In this document: in pieces, positions 1-10,919 of the stretch
Layout of the letters: each line of letters begins with the position of its first letter
Numbering within the stretch: the stretch's first letter is position 1
Assembly: GCA_003013855.2 (NCBI GenBank)
Contig: ML058466.1
Span: 1,541,501 to 1,605,500 of the forward strand
DNA: 64,000 bases
DNA from: Liriodendron chinense
Taxonomy: Eukaryota; Streptophyta; Magnoliopsida; Magnoliales; Magnoliaceae
Direction of reading: 5' to 3'
Notes under the pieces: model-generated
Databases searched by the model: none
What the model was told of the DNA's origin: nothing
Seen by the model: the letters and a program-made list of their open reading frames with translations, nothing else
Translations under genes and position numbers: made by a program

Positions 1-86
1 GATTAGTATGGATCCCAATCGAATAGGAAACAAAAATAGATTAACAAAATAGTTTCTGATTTGAAATTCAGTTAGCGACTGCTTAA
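1..86. other. flank of the first solo LTR, no feature seen
   Basis: Short AT-rich stretch before the first LTR. Its last five bases, CTTAA (82-86), are the left copy of the target-site duplication of the LTR that follows. Confidence 0.5.
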
Positions 87-2040
87 TAAAATTGCATCGG
101 TAATCTAAGACGACACCCTACGCTTTATGTGCAGAAGCTTGCAAAACTACTAAAATCAGTTTTTTTTTTTTTTGGGGGGGGGGGGGGAGTGGATTAGGAC
201 CGTTTAAAAATCTCTTTTAAAAAACCTCTTGCCTAATTAAACTAATTAAGCAAGAACACTTAGCTTCCAAGCTTAATTGGGTCCAATCACAAGGCTAGCA
301 TATGATAAGCATATAGACAACTTAGCCTAAGCATGCATAGATAATCAAATGATTAAACTAATCAAGCACCTAATCTATGTAACCTATGTAAACTATATGA
401 GAATAGATCATATAAGCTTAAGTCTACACTACTTAGTGAACATATATCTTGTGTGTAAATATACCTAATTAAGTGCATATCATGCAAACCATTCAATCAT
501 TCATATAATTATAAAGGAAAGACAATGCATGAAAGGAAATGGCTCAAATGACAATCACAAACATAAGCATGTATAGTGGTCCGACTTTGGGTTTACTCCA
601 CTCCCGGTTTAAGTACTCAACCCCTTTGAGCACACTGGCATTCACTAGGGAGTTTAAATCAGGTTCTTCCCAACCTAGGTGTTTAAACGGTTCCACCCTA
701 CCGGGGAGTTTGGTAAGGTTCCTCTCAACTTATGACGGAGATTTTAATGTTCATCTTTCAACCTAGATGTTTACGGGTTCCATCCAACCCGGGAATTTGA
801 CAAGGATCCTCCTTACCCTTCAGTTTTAATCCTAGAACCTAGCGTACGCTCCTGCCGGAGGCTCCTTTTAGAGACTTGTTCGAGTTTGTAAATCCAAACT
901 CTCACACTTAATTCTCCACAAGGAAGGAGTGCAACCAAACTCTCAAATAAACAACTTACTTGTCGGATGAGCCCTTTGTTCAACGCCTTCTTGGGTTGCT
1001 TGGTCTTCGCTCTTTCGTGCTTCAATCAGCTCCCCGATGCTCCCCCGATCATGTTGCCGCTGCATTGTCAATGCTTTAGCTCCACTTGATCAATCACCTT
1101 GCATGTAATGCTCTTGAGATGGCCAAGGTGATAAGAGATGGCGTGAATTATCTACAACTGGTAGGAGTTGGTTGCCTAGAGGGAATTCCACCTGATATGA
1201 TCTTTAGAGAGGTTTAGACAAATGATCTACTTATGGTTGAGGTGCCTAAAACATCTAAAGATCAAGAGAGAGCAAGTCCATCTTCACATGAGCTTTGAAT
1301 GCTCCATCTTGTGATCAAACACAAGGAAGATGACTTAGAATGCTTAGGATTAGAGCATAATGGTATAGGTAATCAAGGTGACTTCTAATGCACTAATATC
1401 TCTCTCCTTGGACAAAAAACGAGCCAAGCCATTATATAGAAAAAGTTGCAACGGATACAAAACGGCTTTTAATGGCTATCTGTCGATCGGTCGGTACTCA
1501 CCATTGACCGGTCGAACAGGGTCCTCAACCGGTCGACCAATCTGTCGATAAATGGTCTGGATACTGTATTTGTTACTGTCCAGATTTTGGTTCCTGCAGA
1601 CCGATCAATAAATGCCTATAGACTAGCATAAATTCTGTTTTGTTACTGTCTCATTGGGGGTTCTTAGCTGACCGGTCGGACAAACCTATCGACTGACCGG
1701 TCTAAGGCATGTGCTCTGCTGCTTTTTATTTGTGTTTTACAGTAGCACATGCAACCTCTCTGGCCATTCTTTGGGTGGTCTTTTGGGACACTTAAGGCCA
1801 ATTTAAGATGACTACGAGTATGCCTATTGGGTCATGGTCATCTAGAGGTTTGTGTTTTAGTTTGGTTTAAGGTTCAAGGCTCACCAACGCTCTCTTTTAC
1901 CTGTTTCTTCTTCCTTGATGCAGCAGGTCCGCTTGAGTCTTCAGTCTTCGACTTCTTTAAGCTCAACCGACACTAGACTTACTGACCTACTTAATTGACA
2001 AACAAGGTGCACTAGTATGCCACATAAAAGTGCACTAACA
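87..2040 (-). mobile_element. solo LTR of copia family LTR-A, copy A1
   Basis: On the minus strand this starts TGTTAGTGCAC, as all family-A copies do, and ends GATGCAATTTTA, a decayed form of the family end GACGCAATTTCA. It is flanked by a perfect 5-bp duplication CTTAA (82-86 and 2041-2045) and has no internal region, so it is a solo LTR left by LTR-LTR recombination. The reverse-strand TATA box lies at about 1431-1440 (TATATAAT on the minus strand). Upstream of it in element orientation, at 1478-1710, is an array of GACCGGTC/GTCGATCGGTC-type dyads. The run T14G14 at 160-187 falls in a family region that is normally a short pyrimidine/purine tract. Membership of a copia family is inferred from copy A5, which still has a copia gag next to it. 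Confidence 0.93.
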
Positions 2041-2045
2041 CTTAA

Positions 2046-2754
2046 TAAGGCCTAGGTGGGGTCCACTATGATGATCCGGAGGTAAATCCACTCCGCTCAT
2101 TTGATGATAAAACGAGCTAGATCTGATAATCAGGTGGGCCACATGTGCAAGAAATGAGTGAATAATGCTCACGGTTAAAACCTTACTGGAATGTGTAACG
2201 TTAAACAACAGACACATACCTTAGTGTATATATATCATTAATTCCAACTTTGCCCTTTTCTTTAGTTTTGACTTCCATTGTCCATAACGTCTAATAGCAC
2301 CATCCAAATGGAATGAAACTTCACCATTGTCCACCATTTTTCGTGCTCTTTCTAACGCTCAAGTTTAGACATTGATCTCACCAGGATTACCAAGATGCCT
2401 TTTAATGGTCCATCACACTCCATGATCCAAAGTGACATTTGTACACATCCTATGGAAAATTTAACCAGTAGCCTTGGCATTTAGCCTATGATCTTAAAAA
2501 AGATTGGTTTATTTTGGTATTTGGGTTGCCCATTTGACAAATACTAATTGTTTAGATGGTCGTAAAAGGGCTAAAATTTCAAAAATTGGATGGTTATGAT
2601 CTTATTCACAAATATGAATTGTGGTACGGTCGGTTCTGTAAACACACAGGTAAAAGGTGCGTTTTGAGATGGATTTCCACGTGTATGCTTAAGTTAATGT
2701 AAGTGTATGTATTCGCGTGCGTGTGTACACGTGCCCAAAATCTTGGGTCGTTAC
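2046..2754. other. non-coding stretch, no gene recognised
   Basis: No convincing reading frame. The text (GTGGGGTCCAC, GTGGGCCACATG) resembles that of the non-autonomous DNA transposons further right, so it may be an old relative, but I cannot find paired terminal inverted repeats. Confidence 0.35.
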
Positions 2755-2872
2755 AATAATCCACAATAATTTAAGCACAATAATTATAATCCACAATAGT
2801 TTTAAGTAGCATAATCCATAATAGTTAACATCAATACAATCCACAACTGTCTAAGCAGTATAATCCACACAT
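2755..2872. repeat. imperfect AATCCACAATAG repeats
   Basis: The phrase ATAATCCACAATAG/ATAATCCACA occurs about six times at irregular 20-30-bp spacing, giving a degenerate tandem repeat. There is no coding potential. Confidence 0.55.
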
Positions 2873-3171
2873 ACAAAACTTCATTATCTCAGCCCGAGCC
2901 AGCCCAGACGCACCTGACCTAGCCCAGCCTAGCCCAATCAAATGCACTCGACCTAATCCCAAATTGTGAAATCAACCCTACCGACCCTAATTTCTCAAAA
3001 GCCCCAAATTATATAACCCTAGCATGAAATATTTGACATGAATAAGTGAAATTGAGGGTGCGGACACAATGCACCTTGATTTGGAGAAGCACAAGCCTCC
3101 TAGATGAGCCGGCCACAGGGTGGCTGTCGAGATTTGGTGGGTGGCTATCGAGATGAATCGAGTGGCTGTCG

Positions 3172-3310
3172 GGTGGGAAGAAGGTAGAGGAGGGGGAGGG
3201 GAGGGAGTGTCGACGGTCGGGTGGGCAGAAGGGAAGGAGGAGGAAGGATGAGGACGAGGAGGAGGAAGTTAGAGGAGGAAGAAGGAGGAGGAGGAGAAAG
3301 GGAGGGGTTG
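3172..3310 (+). repeat. purine- and G-rich low-complexity tract
   Basis: Runs such as GGAGGGGGAGGGGAGGGAG and GAGGAGGAGG make a strongly purine-rich plus strand with several G3-G5 runs close together. Such text could fold as a G-quadruplex, but this is only a sequence-pattern remark. Confidence 0.55.
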
Positions 3311-3347
3311 GGTGTCGGGTGCGGCCATGCGGGTAGGGTTAGAATTA

Positions 3348-3349
<2 letters not shown>

Positions 3350-3420
<71 letters not shown>
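3350..3420. repeat. (TA)n microsatellite
   Basis: About 70 bp of uninterrupted alternating AT. The open frames across it on both strands only reflect the repeat. Confidence 0.97.
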
Positions 3421-3425
<5 letters not shown>

Positions 3426-3660
3426 AGAGTCGAGTCGAGTTGAGTTTTGGATCGAGTCAAGTCACATTGTGTTGGATTTCAGGTTGAGTCGAGTCGAGCT
3501 GTTGGGTGACTCAGCCTCAACTTGTTTTGCTTTTGGATTAGGCGAAATTAACTCTGACCGGTCCAACTTACACACTCGGTTTGGGTTAAGTCGAGTCTGA
3601 ACGAGTCGAACGAATCGAGTCTACTGAGTTTACTCGACCTGTGCCTAGCTCGACCACTTC
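3421..3660. other. GAGTCGAG-rich non-coding block
   Basis: Enriched in GAGTCGAG/CTCGAC words, the same words that fill the ends of the hAT-type element at 4712-6289. Probably the remnant of one end of a related non-autonomous hAT element. I could not find a partner terminus or target duplication. Confidence 0.35.
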
Positions 3661-3674
3661 CTTCGTGGGGCTGG

Positions 3675-4621
3675 AGGCGGATTGGGTATTGTCCCCACCC
3701 ATACCTAGATACGAATGGACTGGGCCTCTAAGGGGGCTCTTATCATACTGAGTAAACTTTGTTGGGCCCACTGTGAATGTATGTGGTTTATTCACGCCAT
3801 CCATTCATTTTTCCTACTCATTTTAGGGGTTGAGCCCAAAATTGAAGCATATCCAAATCTCAAGTGGACCATACCACATGAAAAAGCGGCAATAATGATT
3901 TCCACTATTGAAACCTTCCTAGGGCTCACACTAATGTTTATTTGTCATCCGACTTGTTCGTAAGATCACCCAAACATGGATAAATGGAAAACAAAGATAT
4001 GAGCTTGATTCAAAATTTTTGTGGCCCCTAAGAAATTTTCAATGGTAGACGTTCAATTCATACTGTTTCATGTGATGTTCCACTTGAGCTTTGGATATGC
4101 TTTTTTTTTTTTGTCTTAAGCCCTAAAAATATCTGCTAAAATGGATGGACAGAGTGGATAAAATGCGTAAACCATGGTGGGCCCCACAGTGACTTACTCA
4201 ATATGCTAAGTGTACTGAGTTACTCAGTACGTAATCCGCTTCCCTCTAAGGGGCACCATAATAGAGGGGTTTTATCCACACTGTCAATCCATTTTTTCAT
4301 ATCATTTTACGGTAAAAGCAAAAAATTGAAGCAAATCCAAGAGGGAAGTGGATTAAACATCTATCCTTGAAAACTTTTTAGGGGCTACAGGAGTTTTGTA
4401 TAAGCTAGTATTTGTGTTTTCTTCACCCGGGTCCATGTGACCTTATGAACATGTTGGATGACAATTAACCATCATGGTGGGCCTAGGAAGGTTTATGGTA
4501 TGGTAAAATGGATGGACGATGTGGATAAAACCCATACATCACGGTGGCCCCTCAGAGCCCCTGTATGAACCCCCTATATGTTACTAGTTAAGGGCAGGCG
4601 GGGGTGGTACCCAATCCGCCT
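3675..4621. mobile_element. MITE-like non-autonomous DNA transposon, possibly two fused copies
   Basis: Starts AGGCGGATTGGGTA and ends TACCCAATCCGCCT, a perfect 14-bp terminal inverted repeat. It is flanked by CTTCGTGGGGCTGG (3661-3674) and CTTGTGGGGCTAG (4622-4634), which may be an imperfect target duplication of about 9-11 bp. An internal sub-terminus GTAATCCGC at about 4231 and the 19-bp palindrome at 4212-4230 (9-bp arms) suggest that two related copies are joined head to tail. There is no transposase; the text includes GGTGGGCCCCACAG. Superfamily uncertain (Mutator-like by duplication length, if that is real). Confidence 0.65.
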
Positions 4622-4919
4622 CTTGTGGGGCTAGCAAAACTCAGAACAACTCCCTTCTCTTTTTTGGACGTGGATTGCCGGTGACCCACTACTGCATGAA
4701 CTTCCTGCAGATAGAGCTGTACACGAGTCGAGTCGAGCATTGCCCTGCTCGTTGCTCAACTCGAACTACCCAGCCCCTGCTCAGTGTTCAACTTGACTCG
4801 ACTCGGCTGAGTCGAGCAGGGACCTGCTCAATCAGCAAACCGAGAGAGTTCGAACTGAATATGAGTTTTTGAGTTGAATCCGAGTTCGATTCTTTCGAGC
4901 TGAGAATATAACATTATAA

Positions 4920-5155
4920 ATATCTAACAGATAAAAAATGAGCTAACAATCTAAGTATTTAACAAATCTAACAATTTAAAAAGTAACAATCTAACAAATA
5001 CAAAAAAAATCATCTATACGACAAATCTAACAATCTAACATGTTAACAAATCTAAGAGATTTAGCAAATTTAATAAATCTAACAAACCTAACAATTTACA
5101 AACTAACAATCTAATAAATTTAACAAATTAAACAAATCTAACAATTTAATATGAA
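4920..5155. repeat. AAATCTAACAA-type degenerate repeats
   Basis: TCTAACAA/AATCTAAC words recur roughly every 10-20 bp through this part of the hAT-type element; AT-rich and non-coding. Confidence 0.7.
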
Positions 5156-5156
5156 T

Positions 5157-5272
5157 TCATCCATCCAACCAACCATCCATCCCTCTCATCTATCCATCCA
5201 ACCATCCATTTATGCATCTATTCAGCCATCCATCCATCCATCCATGCTTCCATTCAATCATCCATCCATTTA
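5157..5272. repeat. (CCAT)n-like repeat
   Basis: Interrupted tetranucleotide repeats CCATCCATCC with substitutions, inside the hAT-type element. Confidence 0.8.
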
Positions 5273-5327
5273 ATTACATTGTATAATCTATAAATAATAT
5301 TGAGAATTATTATTTTTAGGGTTTTAA

Positions 5328-5331
<4 letters not shown>

Positions 5332-5384
<53 letters not shown>

Positions 5385-5404
5385 TATATATATATATATA
5401 TATA
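5332..5404. repeat. (TA)n microsatellite
   Basis: Long alternating TA tract with one TAGATA interruption, inside the hAT-type element. Confidence 0.95.
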
Positions 5405-5496
5405 ATGGACAGCCCGATCGGATGGACTGTCCATGGAAGCGGCCGGAAAACCCATACAGTTAGAGTTTTAAGTTTTAACATTTATTTTAAAATAAA

Positions 5497-5585
<89 letters not shown>

Positions 5586-5690
5586 GGACAACCTGGCCGG
5601 TAGCGGCTGGACAGACTGTCCATGGCAGCAATCGGACGGCTCACACAATTAAGGTTTTAACATTTATTTTTTTAAAAAATATAATATAAT
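5405..5690. repeat. duplicated ~90-bp block separated by (AT)n
   Basis: The blocks at about 5405-5490 and 5583-5670 both run from ATGGACA through GACTGTCCATGG to TTTTAACATTTATTTT with moderate divergence. The (AT)n tract of about 80 bp lies between them. Each contains the dyad word TGGACTGTCCA or GGACAGACTGTCC. Probably a segmental duplication inside the hAT-type element. Confidence 0.7.
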
Positions 5691-5811
5691 TATTATTATC
5701 AAATATATATAATATATTTTATATTTTATATATAATATATAAGCACTACCAACGATGGCAATGTCTGGTTGGGTTGCCATGGCCGGACGGGATGAACCAT
5801 TACCAATGAAA

Positions 5812-5843
5812 GAGAGAGAGAGAGATGGATGAACCATTACCAA

Positions 5844-5886
<43 letters not shown>
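5812..5886. repeat. (AG)n tracts with duplicated flank
   Basis: Two GA-repeat tracts, each preceded by a copy of GATGAACCATTACCAATG, so flank and microsatellite were duplicated together. Confidence 0.85.
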
Positions 5887-5887
<1 letters not shown>

Positions 5888-6739
5888 GCTGACCTTCATC
5901 GGATGAGCAGACAAAGATGGACGAGCGATCTGACAAAGACAGACAGACGGACGAACGCCAGTCGCCGGATGAGAGGAGAGTGTTAGGAATTTGGGGGTTA
6001 GGGTAGAGATTTGGGGATTTTGGGGCAGTAAAAGAGAAATGAGGGAAAATAGAATTAGGTTTTTATCTTTTCAAGCATTTGTACTCTTTAAGTTTTAGTC
6101 CAAGTGGAGCTAAGTCGAGCACGAGTTATATTTCGAGTTGAGCAGGCCTCTACTCGATACTCGCTCAAAGCATCTTTCAGGTTTAGAAATCTAACTCATA
6201 ATCTACTTAAACCTCCTCCAAGTCAATTCAATTAGGGCATTTTCGAGCCTGAGTGTTTTTCGAGCAAACGCGACTCGTGTACAGCTCCACCTGCAGACGG
6301 AAATTGGGCTGAAGCCAATGTGATATTTGGGATCTATCCGCTTTTCCAGCTCATTTTTGGACATAATCCAAGAAGTGAGGCATACCCAAAAATCAAGTGG
6401 GCCACGTGACAGGGAAAAGAGGGAAGGTAAATGCCTATGGTTGAAACCTAACTGGATCCACCGTGATCTTTATATGCCATCCAACCCGATATTAATTGAA
6501 AACAAAGATATTAACCTGATCCAGAATTTCTACGGACCCACGAATGTTTTAACGGTGTGCGTTCAGTCTCCGCCTCTTCCTATTGTGTGGCTCACTTGAG
6601 TTCTGGATATGTCTCATTTTTTAGTTCAAATCCTAAAATCATCTGAAGAAACGGATGAACGGGGTGGATTTCTCATAAACATCACGGTGGGCCCCACCTA
6701 GCTTCCGGCCGCTGGACGGCGTGGGAGGCAATCCGTGTC

Positions 6740-7157
6740 TGCTGTGAGTTCATGAGAACCTAATACATATTATATTAACCCATCCACCCTATAATTGGCA
6801 TTTTTATTGCCACTAAAAACCGTCCAGAATGTGTGGCCCAGAAATCTTACGGTTTGGACGTTCTGGATAGATGTGAATGTGCACACGAGAGTTGTCAAAA
6901 TTTTGGTAAAGTCGTGCCGAACTCACGTGTTGGAGCAGCGTTTGAAGAAATTATCTTGTCGCAGGAGTTCCTCGTCGTGCTGAGAGAAATTCAAATCTCG
7001 GGAAGATATTTATTTATTGCCCCTGCAAGCTAGCGAGTGACGCAAATAGAGTGAGACGCCTTTAAAAAGGTCACGTGATTGACGTACTGCAGTGGCTCCG
7101 TACTTACTCCTACCAGTTGTTTTGATAGGCTGACAGCCTATGACTATACATGTCCAT
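6740..7157. other. non-coding stretch, no gene recognised
   Basis: Two overlapping short frames lie here, but neither has a recognisable motif or a plausible gene context. I see no regulatory or repeat signal. Confidence 0.4.
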
Positions 7158-7271
7158 GCACAGAGATTTATAATGCATGTGATATATCACACCTCAAGCC
7201 GTTCAAGTAGTGGGACTCACCGAAAATGGTGTATATTACACGATTTACTTCACATATAAATCTCTGAGTGC
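7158..7271. repeat. short hairpin-forming inverted repeat
   Basis: GCACAGAGATTTATA on the left pairs imperfectly with TATAAATCTCTGAGTGC on the right, with further pairing between TGTGATATATCACACC and GGTGTATATTACACG. About 114 bp in total, so possibly a miniature foldback element. No clear target duplication. Confidence 0.5.
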
Positions 7272-7445
7272 CAGTCTGGATTGCGAATTACAAATTTCAT
7301 TGCACTATAGAGTGGGAAATTTCTATCCAAACATATATAGAGTTCGGCTGGTTTGGTCACGTTAAGTAGATATAACTAAGTAATGGTTAATTGGGTAATT
7401 TTTGTCCGTAGCCTAAGTAAGATGTTGACAGCTTCATCATCTTAA

Positions 7446-8018
7446 GGGGGCCTTTGGCACATGGTATTAAACGGGATTACTTGGGATGGAATTGCATTTA
7501 GTTCCGTTCAAATTCTATCTCTCCTTTGGGGAGGATGGGAGGGTTGGAATTAGGTGGGATGGAATTGCATTTAGTTCCGTTCAAATTCTATCTCTCCTTT
7601 GGGGAGGATGGGAGGGTTGGAATTAGGTGGGATGGAATTGCATTTGGTCTCATGTGTGATTTCTCTAGGATTTATGTGGATTTTGAAATCCACTACACAT
7701 GTGGGCCCTACATTAATGTGTGTGTTTGATCCATACCGTTCATCCATAGACACCTTTTACATGTGACATTATGGTTATATACATGTACAAGTGACTGGCA
7801 TCGCTTGTGAATTTAGTTCTTTGATTGCAATCCCGTGGTCCACTAAACATGATTTGCTTAATCCCACGTTTTTCCCATAGCAAGAATTTGATCCCAGACT
7901 TGGGATTGGATGGTGAAAATCTATGGTATTACCAGACATGTAATCATTGCATAATAAATGATGTTAATCTCACCTAATGCTATCCCATCCCATCTAATAA
8001 CACGGACCAAACACCCCC
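7446..8018. mobile_element. Tourist-type (PIF/Harbinger-like) MITE
   Basis: Begins GGGGGCCTTTGGCACATGG and ends, reverse-complemented, GGGGGTGTTTGGTCCGTG. It is flanked by TAA on both sides (7443-7445 and 8019-8021), the usual 3-bp duplication of PIF/Harbinger elements. It is 573 bp long without coding capacity, and its left part holds a 73-bp tandem repeat. The right end plus flank is tandemly duplicated (see 7994-8101). Confidence 0.75.
7483..7650. repeat. 73-bp tandem repeat, two copies plus a partial third
   Basis: Units begin GGGATGGAATTGCATTT at 7483, 7556 and 7629, and the first two are essentially identical. The open frame that spans them is the repeat read through and is not a gene. 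Confidence 0.95.
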
Positions 8019-8101
8019 TAAAGGATTTTCATTCTAAATACCATTATCTAATACCATGGACCAAACACCCCCTAAAGGATTTTCATTCTAAATACCATTG
8101 A
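7994..8101. repeat. 54-bp tandem duplication of a MITE end
   Basis: A 42-bp core starting GGACCAAACACCCCC is found at 8004 and again at 8058. The duplication covers the right end of the Tourist-type MITE and its flank, giving it two potential right termini. Confidence 0.92.
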
Positions 8102-8119
8102 GGAAAACAAGATATCTCG

Positions 8120-8867
8120 ATCCGGCATGTCTGGACCAACGAACATGACTTATCCATGATGTTGTTGTCGATTTCTGAACAGCGGATGAGATGGATGAAG
8201 GACTTCCTAGGATTGATGTGTGTCGTCGATCTTTTGCTGGTGAGCCGGTTAGATCTAGAAGATAGATCATGTACAACACAAGGAAAGCTAAGAGAGTGGC
8301 TGATGACCGGCCGTTAATCATCTGATGCCTAAGTCAGATGAGTCTAATGAAAGAGATAGGTGGTAGGCTTTGAGTCAATAGGTTATGCGTACCTTGAGAT
8401 GGAGACGAATGCCTCTATTTATAAGCTATTGGAGCATGGTGAAGGCCATGATCATGGTTATGTTCATGGGTTGTTACGTTCGCCGGGGGTGGCATGATTT
8501 CTGGGGGCGTGGATCACGCCGAACTCGTTAGGAGATGTGCTTCGTATCGCGCGGACCTGCTCCTGATCTTCCACATGCCTTTATGGGCTAACAACAGAGC
8601 TCTCTGGCCGAGCTTTGTGATAGTGGAGCTCTCCAGCCGAGCTTCCAGCCTTAGCAGAATATTTTAGTGCGCGGACCTGTGCTACATGTGTCCGAGATCC
8701 GAGCTGGTGCTCATCGGTATGTGACCTTTAAAATTGGTGAGCATGGTTCCTTGGCTCTTACCTCGACATCAGTATGTGAGCCTGAACTCCTGCACTTGGG
8801 CCTGTGGGCTTATGGGCCTTTCTCTTTATGGATTGAGCTTAGCCCACTAGAGAAAATCCTCACAACA
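8120..8867 (-). mobile_element. Tat-type gypsy LTR fragment, minus orientation
   Basis: On the minus strand it begins TGTTGTGAGGATTTTCTC at 8867, has a TATAAATA box at 8416-8423, and carries CTGACTTAGGCATCAGA at about 8321-8337. This last motif is of the type found near the 3' end of LTRs in Tat-lineage gypsy elements. The far end is not defined. It would be the 3' LTR of the minus-strand Tat element whose gag-protease lies at 21.2-25.3 kb, or of a relative. The gene at 9098 starts just beyond it on the plus strand. Confidence 0.5.
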
Positions 8868-9097
8868 GTCGCTCCCCTGCTTCCTATTTCGAACTGTTAG
8901 TGAGGGGTAGGGAGTAGTGAATGAGGGACGAGCTGAGCTAAAATGGTGGGAACTCTGAAATTTCAAATCATGCCTACTGTATCTGTGCCTTAGTTTCTTC
9001 AATCCTTTGAGCACTCTCTTCAAATTCTTGTGCTAGAAGCTCTGGTACGTTCTCTGTTGCTCGGTCTTCCTCCTTTTTTTTTCTCTTTATATTCGTT
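8868..9097 (+). other. presumed leader of the antisense-ORF gene
   Basis: Between the LTR end at 8867 and the ATG at 9098. It ends in a pyrimidine-rich stretch (TTCCTCCTTTTTTTTTCTC). No coding signal of its own; the minus-strand 120-aa frame across this boundary is a shadow. Confidence 0.4.
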
Positions 9098-9951
9098 ATG
9101 TTTGAATTGACGGATTCTGATGTTGTTTTGGGAATGGGGGAAGATTCCGAGTCCTCTGTCCCCACCATTGACTCCTGGCCGAATAGAAAGTTTGAGGAGT
9201 TTGACTCTGATATGGAGACAAAGATTCGAGGTGACGAGGCTCCATCACATCCTTTAGAGGAGGCCCTCGAGGAAGAGGAGGATGCTTTAAGACCTGCAGA
9301 TTCGGCCGAGATGATCATAGATGAGGATCCGAGCACCGCGTCCCTTTTTGAGATGGATGAGATAGTGTCTAGAATTATCGAAGCCGATCTTGAGGAGTTG
9401 AGAGAAACATATCAAATATCAGAGCTAGTGAATCTTAGGGTTCTCGACCATGAGGAGTTTCTGAGTTAGCCCCCTAGAGGGGAAGTCACACTTTGTCTGG
9501 TCTTTTTTTCTTCAGGTCTTTGTCTGCCTCTCCACCCTTTCGTATGAGAGATATTAGGTTGTCTGAGTCTGTCTCCAGGTCAATTGCACCCCAACATCTA
9601 GAAGTGTATCTTCAGCTACTACGTCTTGTGGCAGCAAGTCGGAAATATGGAGCTTTCGGCAGATGAGGTCCTTTTCCATTATAAGTCCAAATCAGGGCTT
9701 GGTAGGGGCCTATATTACTTTTTGGCTTGGCCAGGCTAGGGCAGTTCCAATATTAATGGCCTCCCAACCTCGACCAAGATGTGAAAAGAAAAATGGTTTT
9801 TTTGCCTCTAGAGGATGAGAGGCAACACTAGGTGAACAGTGGCCCCTAAGGTACTGAGTCCGAGCTGAGTGTGCCATACCAGGTCGAAAACGCTTTCCAA
9901 ACTTCCTGACTTTGATGATTGACTTCCTCTTGGGCTCCGTACTGATGTAAC
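9098..9951 (+). pseudogene. additional ORF resembling the 'putative gypsy-type transposon' family, first segment
   Basis: Opens at ATG 9098 with an acidic N-terminus of about 120 residues, then continues in the same frame through several in-frame stops (9467 TAG, 9545 TGA and later ones) with recognisable text: PPRGEV, LPLHPFV, LSPGQLHPN, LHP- and YKSKSGLGRG-like stretches, then KEKWFF. From memory of the family, this order suits the plant domain called putative gypsy-type transposon (Pfam PF04195). I could not run a search. Such genes occur as extra ORFs of Tat-lineage elements, on either strand relative to gag-pol, and as host-genome copies. Here the gene lies beside a minus-strand Tat-type LTR, so it would be antisense to that element. 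It is cut at 9952 by a solo LTR-B and resumes at 12216. It is broken beyond function by the stops. Confidence 0.6.
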
Positions 9952-10314
9952 TGTTGGGGTCCGAAAAGTCAGGATCCTGAAAACGAGGGTTACAAGTGCA
10001 CAATTTGCCCCATCGCTGGATTTAGAGCCAGTGCATCAGAAATCTCAGCAAAAATCACAACACACATCAGACTTAACCAAAAATGGAAGGCTGACCTGTG
10101 GTGGGCCCCACCATTCATCATGATCAAAACCCTCTAAATTTGGGAGGGTAACTTCAATCATGAACAAATAGAGCCAGTGCATCAGCATCCATCGCAAAGC
10201 GGGCCCCACAAAACCATCATTTTTGCAAGACAATCACAAATAAGTACGTCAGCGCATTAAGAAATTCATGGTCAGCGCATCATGAAATTCAGTCATTTTA
10301 AAACTGAATTTCAG

Positions 10315-10533
10315 GACGCATTGACCCTCAGCACATCATGAAATTCACCCAGCGCATCAAGAAATTCAAACAGTTTTACGAAGTGAATTTCAGGACGCAC
10401 TGACCCTTAGCGCATCATGAAATTCACCCAGCGCATCCAAAAATTTAAGAATTTTAGGACGCACTGACCCTCAGCGTGTCCAATAAATCAAGCATTTTTA
10501 GGATTTTGAGGACGCACTGACAGCCAGTGCGCC
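10315..10533. promoter_or_regulatory. dyad array upstream of LTR-B TATA box
   Basis: Four dyads begin at 10315, 10394, 10458 and 10511. The left arm is GA(C/T)GCA(C/T)TGA, the centre about 3 bp, and the right arm TCAG(C/T)(G/A)C(A/G)TC or close variants. Single right arms (CAGCGCATC) also occur between them. The position 130-350 bp upstream of the TATA box suggests an enhancer-like binding array; this is inference from position and symmetry. Confidence 0.6.
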
Positions 10534-10659
10534 CTAAAAATCAACATTTAGGTTAAGGCATTTTAAGACGCGCCGAGTGGTTTTCTCGACGCGCCGACCT
10601 CTTTTCTCGACTCGCTACACGTGGCAGCATCCTATTGGCCGACTCTCAGTATTTTTGGG

Positions 10660-10667
10660 TATAAATA
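10660..10667 (+). promoter_or_regulatory. TATA box of LTR-B
   Basis: TATAAATA in the context GGGTATAAATACCCC, itself an inverted repeat. A reversed CCAAT box lies shortly upstream and a GAGAGA leader shortly downstream. The minus-strand copy keeps the same box at 23473-23480. Confidence 0.75.
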
Positions 10668-10919
10668 CCCCCCTTTACATTCATTTGGACGGATCTAGAG
10701 AGAGAGAGAGAGCTTTATCCCTTCGGCATTTCGAGAAACCGCCGGAATCCCTCATCGGAAACTCATTTCCGATCACCGGAACCCCCTTCCGATCGGCGGA
10801 ATCCCTCACCGAAAATTCCATCTTCGACCACGGCAGGTCCGGCGATGAAATAACTTCAAATTGCCCAAGTATAGTAGTGCATCACGAAAATCAATCATTT
10901 TCAAAAGAAAGTTATTTTC

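Larger units (their letters stand above)
4712..6289. mobile_element. non-autonomous hAT-type element with 8-bp target duplication
   Basis: Termini TAGAGCTGTACACGAGTCGAG on the left and, reverse-complemented, TGGAGCTGTACACGAGTCGCG on the right. It is flanked by perfect 8-bp duplications CCTGCAGA at 4704-4711 and 6290-6297. Eight-base duplications and short inverted termini are the hAT signature. The 1.58-kb interior has no transposase: subterminal GAGTCGAG words, an AAATCTAAC-type repeat block, CCATC repeats, two (AT)n tracts, a duplicated block of about 90 bp and (AG)n tracts. It sits inside the MITE at 4667-6739. Confidence 0.88.
4667..6739. mobile_element. MITE-like element interrupted by a hAT-type insertion
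   Basis: Left end GACGTGGATTGCC (4667-4679) and right end GGCAATCCGTGTC (6727-6739) match in 11 of 13 positions as inverted repeats. Removing 4712-6297 leaves about 490 bp of non-coding text of the same type as the 3675-4621 element (for example GGTGGGCCCCACCTAG near the right end). No transposase frame. The interruption dates this element before the hAT insertion. Confidence 0.6.

Noticed and set aside
539..766. 75-aa frame resembling frames at 32869-33120 and 40040-40279, a possible conserved small protein
   Set aside because: All three are the antisense of the same LTR-A segment in recent copies. The other copies (A7-A9) have it broken, and no selection can be shown, so shared DNA ancestry explains it.
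3221..3460. Frames over the GGA-rich and (TA)n tracts
   Set aside because: Low-complexity read-through (IYIYIY) on both strands; no gene signal.
5405..5936. Frames over (AT)n and (AG)n tracts in the hAT-type element
   Set aside because: Produced by microsatellites open in most frames.
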